Shown here: positions 57,926-64,000 of the stretch, in pieces
Numbering within the stretch: position 1 is the first letter of the stretch
How the letters are laid out: every line of letters begins with the position of its first letter
Position numbers and translations under genes: made by a program
Assembly: GCA_003313425.1 (NCBI GenBank)
Contig: NHZP01000001.1
Coordinates: forward strand, 1,984,001 to 2,048,000
Length of the DNA: 64,000 nucleotides
Origin: Pseudopyrenochaeta lycopersici
Lineage: Eukaryota > Ascomycota > Dothideomycetes > Pleosporales > Pseudopyrenochaetaceae
Direction of reading: 5' to 3'
The notes under the pieces: model-generated
What the model was told of the DNA's origin: nothing
The model's input: the letters and a program-made list of their open reading frames with translations, nothing else
Databases searched by the model: none

Positions 57926-59188
57926 GTTGAAGGTCGTTCTTGAGGATATCAAATGAATGTGTAAGATGAAAAGAGTGGAAGCAGGTGACCCTGACTGAAA
58001 GTTTTCTTGCCGGTTGGATGGAGACGAGAGGTGTGAAGGGTGTTCGCACTCTTTTGTAGAGCTACACCTCACCGAAATCTCGTTTGTCCTGGTAGTTTGG
58101 CGGACCATTCATCTATTTCCATGCCACATGACCGGCCTCGGAAATGAAACCAACAAGGCAGATAACTCTTTCCGATCTCTACCCATGGTAATTGTCTTGG
58201 CTACGGAGCACAAACTACACGCGGTATGACACCCTAGCATTTCACCAACCTGGACGTTCGTATTGGCAGTAGGATTGGCTGTTTGCGATGTGCGTGTAGG
58301 GATATCGGCAGGCTGGTGCGGGACGTCGCATTCAGGGCTTGCTACATGTGTGCCATTGGCTGGATAGGAGTATTGGCTGCAGATCTGGGGTAGGGCGTCA
58401 TGGGGAAGGTCTCCCAATCTGAGTGCTTGTTTCCGTGCCAATATTGAATTCACATGATACAGAGAAATTGTATGGTTCGGACTAGTCGCTCGTGAAACGT
58501 GAAACTAAGCCGTATGCCACCAATGAGCCATATCAAAGTCTCCGCACTGCAGTTCACCGTCAATGAAGCGTAAATCGAAGAAAGAACACAAACAGCTTTT
58601 GTGATGGTCGCAAACGCTGCAGACAGTGCATTGAATGTTTGCAACCACTAGCCTAAGGTTGGAAGTTCCGATGCACATGATCGGCGCATGATGCCAGTCA
58701 CGGACTAGCGCATTGTGGGGTACTGTCCCATCTCCGCTTTATTGAATCTGGCTGGCTCTCAGGGAGCATTCGATCTGAAGAAGGGGAACATTTGATCTTC
58801 AGGGACGATGTGGCGGCCGTTGCATAGCGTGCCGCCACGCGGCAACTGACGCAGCTTCCCATAGTGTATGACATGCAGCCAAATTCTGCACTCAGCTAAG
58901 AATGGGATGCGAGCGATGGAGACACAGCATTTTGACAGCGCTATGTCTTGTGCACATAGCATTTCTCAGGGGCGGCGCTTCCGAATGATTTTAGTCGATC
59001 CTGGCTCGGTGCAACTTGTTCTTTAGAGAGCCAGTTGGTGTACAAGGGTGGCGGAAATTAGAGGAGCCACACCCTTGACACGCGCAACAACGTTGATTGC
59101 AGAAACTAGGTTCATGCATTGTGCAATGTTGAACCATCCTTGCGGGGGTTTGGAGACTTTATTGGGTTACCCAGGGCGACTTCCGTGC
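57926..59188. other. Intergenic region upstream of the CFEM gene
   Basis: About 1.26 kb between the CFEM start codon and the 3' end of the 7-TM gene. Small open frames at 58109-58453 and 58759-58962 have no family features. Confidence 0.4.
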
Positions 59189-60638
59189 TCAGCTGTTTTC
59201 CGATCCATTTGAGGGCACAACTGCACGCTCTGGCTTGACAAGGGTCTCCGTGTCGCCAGAGTTCTCGATGACCCGAACTCTTTCGACTCCGGTTGAGATT
59301 TCCTCTTCATTGATGCTGCGTGTAGGGCGAGATTCGGTCAAGCGCACGCCACCTGTTTGTCTGGTCCAACTCAATTCGGCGCGTTCGATTTGAGTGATGG
59401 AGTCTGTTTGCGGATTTGATTCGAGGTCGCGACACGGTGAGCTTCGGACAACGAACTCTTTTGTCTTTCTAATCTCGACCCCTTTCAAAGACGAGCGATG
59501 CGAGCCACGACCAAAAAGGCCTCGAATTAGGGCATAACGCTCCCGCGGTTGTTCGGCAAAAATGCCGCTCTCGTATGATGGCCCGGAGCCGTCGGTGGAT
59601 GTCCCGAAGTTGAGGGGAAACGAGAAGTTGTCACTGTTACGCTGACTGCCCATTGCAACTGTTTTTATAAGATGTGCCATTGACAATTCAATGTTAAGCT
59701 TAACGAGGTAGGCGAGAGGGTGGAAGATGGCATAGCTGCGCTGACAGATTAGACGACCAATTCTTGCCTTCTCACGGCCAGAAAGGCAGACGATGAGGGA
59801 TTGACTTACACAAAACCATTCGGTATACTCATAGCTCCAATTATCATCACATCCATTAAAATGGAGATAACGATGATGCGCTGATTGAATCGTACTAGAT
59901 GATTGTATTTTTTCAGTCCATTCTCAACGAGATTTACCTTCACCACTCGAATGAAGTAATAATTCAGGCCGACATCGATAAGTAGATACAGGGCCTTCTC
60001 GATCCGATCCCATATATTGTTGATATGGATCCAACTGAGCAGCTGTTAGTACTCAGAGTTGGCGACAAGGTGAATAATGAGGGAGTCTTACTTCTTACTT
60101 ATTTGCAGACGTGCTGGTATCCAGACACAGAAAACGCTAATATTGATGAGTGCGACGACGATGGCAGTGCCAATAGTAAGCTGTCGTCCTCTACGTTTAT
60201 CATGCAGGATGATGCGGATTCGATTGATTATGATCTGAAGTAGGAGTTGAGTTTGGATGACCCAGGTTATCACTGTCATCAATCAGCCTACTCTTCCCCA
60301 GAATGAAAAACCAACAAAGACTTACATAGCGACATAAAAAAGTAGAAACTTGGGCGAATGATTCTCAACAGATACAATAGACATTCAATGCTGAGGACAA
60401 TGCTCGCTGCCCACTCAAGCCAGATCATCCAGATATAGACACTCTTCAGAGGCCGTCTAGCCAGCCGCGTCTGCTGGATAGCGATATATGCTGCCGACAA
60501 AGCAAAGACATGGGCGAGACCAAATATTGTCCCGGCCACGATGATGTCCGTACGAGTCACAGGAAGAACCGTGTAGTTCTTTCGAACGAAAGGTCCCCAT
60601 GCTGTGAAGCTAGGACCTGGATTTATTATCTTCTCCAT
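59189..60638 (-). CDS. Fungal seven-TM integral membrane protein
   Basis: Four exons (60638-60326, 60272-60092, 60034-59810, 59735-59189) encode 421 aa from MEKIINPGPSFTAWG. Exon 3 has no long open frame of its own but is clear once joined: SKNWIHINNIWDRIEKALYL, LLIDVGLNYYFIRVV, RFNQRIIVISILMDVMIIGA. Seven hydrophobic segments are visible, with short loops and the conserved IIINRIRIIL and VWIPARLQIS blocks of a large Pezizomycotina family related in layout to fungal rhodopsin-like membrane proteins. The last 150 residues form a polar cytosolic tail with several Ser/Thr and Glu-rich stretches. Receptor or sensor roles have been proposed for such proteins; no ligand can be inferred. Confidence 0.8.
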
Positions 60639-61922
60639 AGGAGAGAACTGGATAGCAGATAAATCACATATGTTGCGATTGAAAGCCGGACATGGGGGGC
60701 AAAGCTCCGTATCGTCAGTAAAGAGATTTCTAAACAGAGGCGGTCAGCAGCTTGTGCAATTGGTTGACGTTGAAAGTCGAATCGGCAAGCCGCAGTGATG
60801 GCGGAGCCAGTGACGAAATCTGTGAGAAAGATCGTCAGCGGCCCGAATCGTGGAACGAGCGATCCGGGGCGGAGAATTCTTCCCCAGACATCTGTAAAGG
60901 TATGGCGCGTAAGGCTGCCCATCATCTTGAGTTATATATTGAGTTCCGCGATTGCCACCCTTTGCCTTTGCAGTGACCAATACCCGCTTCAAGAGACTGA
61001 CACTCGTTACTCAGGTAATGTCTCAGGGCATTCCGCGATCTCGGATAGACTGTATCGCCACACAAAGCTTGAACGCCCTTGCGGTCCAAGTCGGAGAGCA
61101 TGCAGGGCTTCCAATATGAAAATCACCAAACTTAAACTTGCAACCTGGGAAATAGTAGGCGACAAAAGGCAGATGAATTGACCGTTGAGATCCTCGTGTC
61201 GAGGCATAAGTAGCCTAATCGCCAATGTGTCTGGATGTTTGTCCGGTCACAGTGATTGGTCAGAATATTCATATTCAAGTTTTGATCACGCCCTTTCTGC
61301 AAATCATGCGCAGCAAGGACTTTCAGACAAAGTTCTCTTTATGATACCATCATGTCTACATATGAAGACAGACACGACATTCTTTTGGCCTTCTGACTAT
61401 GAGCGCAGACGTGCAAAGGTATAAAACATAGAGCCACGCCGCGTGATCAACTTCATTCGCGTCGTCGAGATATTGAACAATCAGATAGAGAGTCCTGAAG
61501 AAATGGCTGATGCTGTAGGAAGAGCTGAGACCGACTAGTCGACTCTAGGATGCGAAACAGTGGAGGTGAGGAAGGCCTGGAAGTATTCATGAAAGAGCTG
61601 TTCGATTTGAACGGGATTCACGCCTCTTGTCACCAGTCTCCGCGGAGCGTCCATTTGCAACACCACGAAAACATTAGTCCCAAAGGAGAACACTCGACTC
61701 TCCATTCCAAAGATGGAGTTCTAAACATCTAGCCCGAAAAGCTCACTAAGACTTTCACGTCTCTATCAGGAGCTGACTGCGAGAAATAAACCTCCGACTA
61801 GCGTCATGCATCAACACATTCGAAAAATCCTAGTACCCGATACTGGTGAGTATTGCTGCTATCTTGCTGGAAAATGTTCTTTAATCGGCAATAGCTACTG
61901 TACAAATGCCTCCTTATGACTC
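60639..61922. other. Intergenic region upstream of the 7-TM gene
   Basis: About 1.28 kb. Open frames at 60626-60925 (minus) and 60795-61181 (plus) overlap each other and have no recognisable features. It must contain the 7-TM promoter and the 3' region of the PQ-loop gene. Confidence 0.4.
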
Positions 61923-62920
61923 TCACACAAGCGTATTTGGCACAGTTTTCGGAGGTACATTCCCTGAGCGAACGAGCGTTTCTACGCTGTCGACTTTAGC
62001 TCTGGGATTCTCCTCGGTTACCGAGGACTTCTTCCTCGAAAGCAGGGCTTGGAACTTTCTCTCAAGATCTATACCTCTCGATTGCCATTCGATACCTTCC
62101 TCGGATTCGTCAAAGGTCTGTCCGGCGTCTTTTGCGCGTTGACGGATCCCTCGGGTTCTCAAAAGCCACACAAAATGCGAAGCTACCATGCTCATTTCGA
62201 TCACGCAGCTATCAATCATTAGCTACTCAATATCTGTGCTAGGAACGGGTAATCTAAACTCACCAAAGGGCATACATGGTGCCAAAGAGGACGTCGAATT
62301 CGTTTTGTGCAACAAGCGCCATCAATGAGAAGAACGCTCCACACCAATCTATTGTAAGGAATACAAAATCTATTCCCACTACGCGTCCGCGACGTTTGAG
62401 AAGCTCAAAAGGGATTGGAGAGTACCCGGCGATAAGAGTGATGAATGCGATGATGCCGATGAGTAGGACAGGCCAATCAATACCCCGCGAGTAGGCTGGT
62501 CGGATTGCGAAAACAAGACCTACTTCTATTGCAGCAAATATTATCAACAAGGCGACCAAGAGTAGTGTTGCCGTCCATGCCCGCCATCTCCTGCTCTCTA
62601 GTCAGTGCTTTGGCACCACGCATTGGACGACGATGGACATACCGTCCGTATACCAAACACTGTGCCCAACTAACACCACACAGTACGCAGAAACACTGCG
62701 GCTGTATGATCAGCGGGATGTTAAACTGCTGCGAGATGGCATAGACTCCAAACGGAACTCCTGAGATCGACCAAATGAGCATCATCGATGTCGGTAATCC
62801 CTCAGTGCTCTTTGTTCGGTAGTTGCGCCATATCTGAGGTGCCAATTGAACACACCAGCAAATAGTTCCGATAGTGCCGAGTACATTGGCGGCTGGTGGT
62901 ATAGAGGTCTGCGGCGCCAT
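61923..62920 (-). CDS. PQ-loop repeat membrane protein
   Basis: Three exons (62920-62643, 62590-62264, 62208-61923; introns 52 and 55 nt) encode 296 aa. The first PQ-loop repeat is VLGTIGTICWCVQLAPQIWR, then NYRTKSTEGLPTSMMLIW. Joining exons 1 and 2 gives VYGRRWRAWTATLLLVALL; a second PQ-like unit follows (IAGYSPIPFELLKRRGRVVG), then DFVFLTIDWCGAFFSLMAL. Exon 3 completes the last membrane helix (CVIEMSMVASHFVWLLRTRG) and adds a polar tail. PQ-loop proteins are seven-TM carriers, many exporting cationic amino acids or cystine from vacuoles or lysosomes. The substrate here is unknown. Confidence 0.85.
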
Positions 62921-64000
62921 TGGGAATTAGCGTAGATAGACGCTGACACCGAATTGGAATCCGAGATGGTTGACAGGAAGTTAGAAAGGTATAACTGGGA
63001 GATTCTTTGAAGAGACTCAATCTTTATGACTAGTGGCAAACTATGGCGTCCTCGGGTTTTTGCTGGGGCGGTTCTTGCCCCACATAATAGTAGCGCCATC
63101 TGCAAACAATGAAAATCGCAGCCCGGTGGTATTGTTCCTCGCAATGAGGAGACCTTCCCAGATGTCGCAATCATAAAAGCCAACATTTTCATATACATGC
63201 TTCTGTTTATGCATTAAGAACTAATATTGATACCCGATGAAGGTGACTCCTGCGAGAATTTCGTATGAGCCTACGATAACCGTTGCCAGTGTAGACGCGA
63301 GCACGCCATACTAATAGGGCAATCAGATGGCATGGCGTGCATTAAAGCATCACCTGTTCCAAAGAGCTGTGAATGTCGACTGGCTCACATAGCATGCAGT
63401 GTTGTTCACATGGGGAAGCCATGTATGCTAAGCATTGCTTGCATATCGGATGGTCAGCATTCTGTTCTTATTAATTATGAAGACCGCCCTCTCGTGCTCC
63501 GCGGGCAGGATTCCTATATGTATTATTCCTTCCGCGTCATCACCGCATGCGAACTCTCGCTAAGGCATTGCTAGTGGTCAACGGGATTGAAATGCCTATT
63601 TGGATCTCGATTTCAATCCTCAGTTGTGTTATGGTCGTCGCTAGCTAGAAAATATAAGAATGGACTGGATTGGCGATGGAGATCATTCAAGTCGGCTGCA
63701 GCGAGGAGGCACCTATACTACGGCTAGCTATAGTTATCAGATAGTCGCTGCCAAAAAGTGTTTGTAGGTTGCAAGCCGTAAGGTTAGCTTTATAGCATAC
63801 CTTAGTTGTATCTGGGCTTATATTGAAGAATCGAAGACAGTGCAAACGGGGTGCAGGAGGACACAAGGAATCTCGTTTGGTGTATCATCGTAGCCCTCCT
63901 GGATATATGGATGGAAGTAGATCTAGCAGTTCTCGACTGGAGTAACTCTGGCTTATAGCTCCCTGAGTAGTTTTAAAGGGAGAAGATCAGCAAAATCAAA
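62921..64000. other. Right end of the window, no gene recognised
   Basis: Upstream DNA of the PQ-loop gene. Minus-strand open frames at 62782-63198 overlap the gene start and are shadows. From about 63690 the sequence becomes richer in ctag, tata and ttag, similar in texture to the decayed copia interior, and may be the edge of another decayed element beyond the window. Confidence 0.3.

Noticed and set aside
60626..60925. Extra upstream exon for the 7-TM gene
   Set aside because: The frame has no membrane segment matching the family, and the gene already begins with a complete N-terminus at 60638.
49677..62920. A secondary-metabolite gene cluster around the EthD-like and Zn2Cys6 genes
   Set aside because: There is no polyketide synthase, NRPS, terpene cyclase, P450 or MFS gene; the neighbours are unrelated surface and membrane proteins.

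Overview
The window is nuclear DNA of a filamentous ascomycete (Pezizomycotina, probably Dothideomycetes-like). The evidence is short GT-AG introns (about 47-90 nt) that must be removed to join conserved protein segments, families typical of these fungi (HET domain, CFEM, fungal NLRs, Zn2Cys6 regulators, GMC oxidoreductase, fungal 7-TM and F-box families), and one retrotransposon showing the C-to-T decay expected from repeat-induced point mutation (RIP). The class is an inference. Exon joins were worked out by hand from splice signals, reading phase and family resemblance; no database search was possible.

Layout. 0-10 kb: a regulator-like gene lacking a zinc cluster (minus) sits divergently next to a six-exon secreted GMC oxidoreductase (plus). 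Two decayed genes follow: an APH-type phosphotransferase-like gene with two in-frame stops, preceded by a 12-bp array of CCG-NN-CGG sites, and an F-box-like gene with a frameshift. 10.9-17.1 kb: a short lectin-like gene whose upstream DNA is interrupted, 84 bp before its ATG, by a complete Ty1/copia element (123-bp LTRs, 5-bp target duplication). Its interior is full of stops, while its LTRs and 3' end are intact.

18.9-28.1 kb: two NLR-type receptors in divergent orientation. One is NACHT-type (minus). The other is HET-NB-ARC-TPR (plus) with ten near-identical 126-bp TPR units. This is the most striking region: a candidate allorecognition or innate-immunity locus. 29.1-31.6 kb: a transcription factor that, after correct splicing, carries two tandem Zn2Cys6 clusters.

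33.2-44.4 kb: conserved core genes, a 2669-aa BEACH-WD40 protein (BPH1-like) and a vacuolar subtilisin-like protease (alp2/PRB1 type), transcribed divergently. 44.8-47.5 kb: tandem paralogous BTB genes with the same intron plan and a shared Cys/His-rich insert. 47.9-62.9 kb: a single-pass membrane protein, a second Zn2Cys6 regulator, a GPI-anchored-type protein, an EthD-like ferredoxin-fold protein, a four-TM protein, a CFEM protein, a fungal 7-TM protein and a PQ-loop protein. Several are secreted or membrane-bound, but nothing shows a biosynthetic cluster. No rRNA, tRNA or CRISPR array was recognised by eye.
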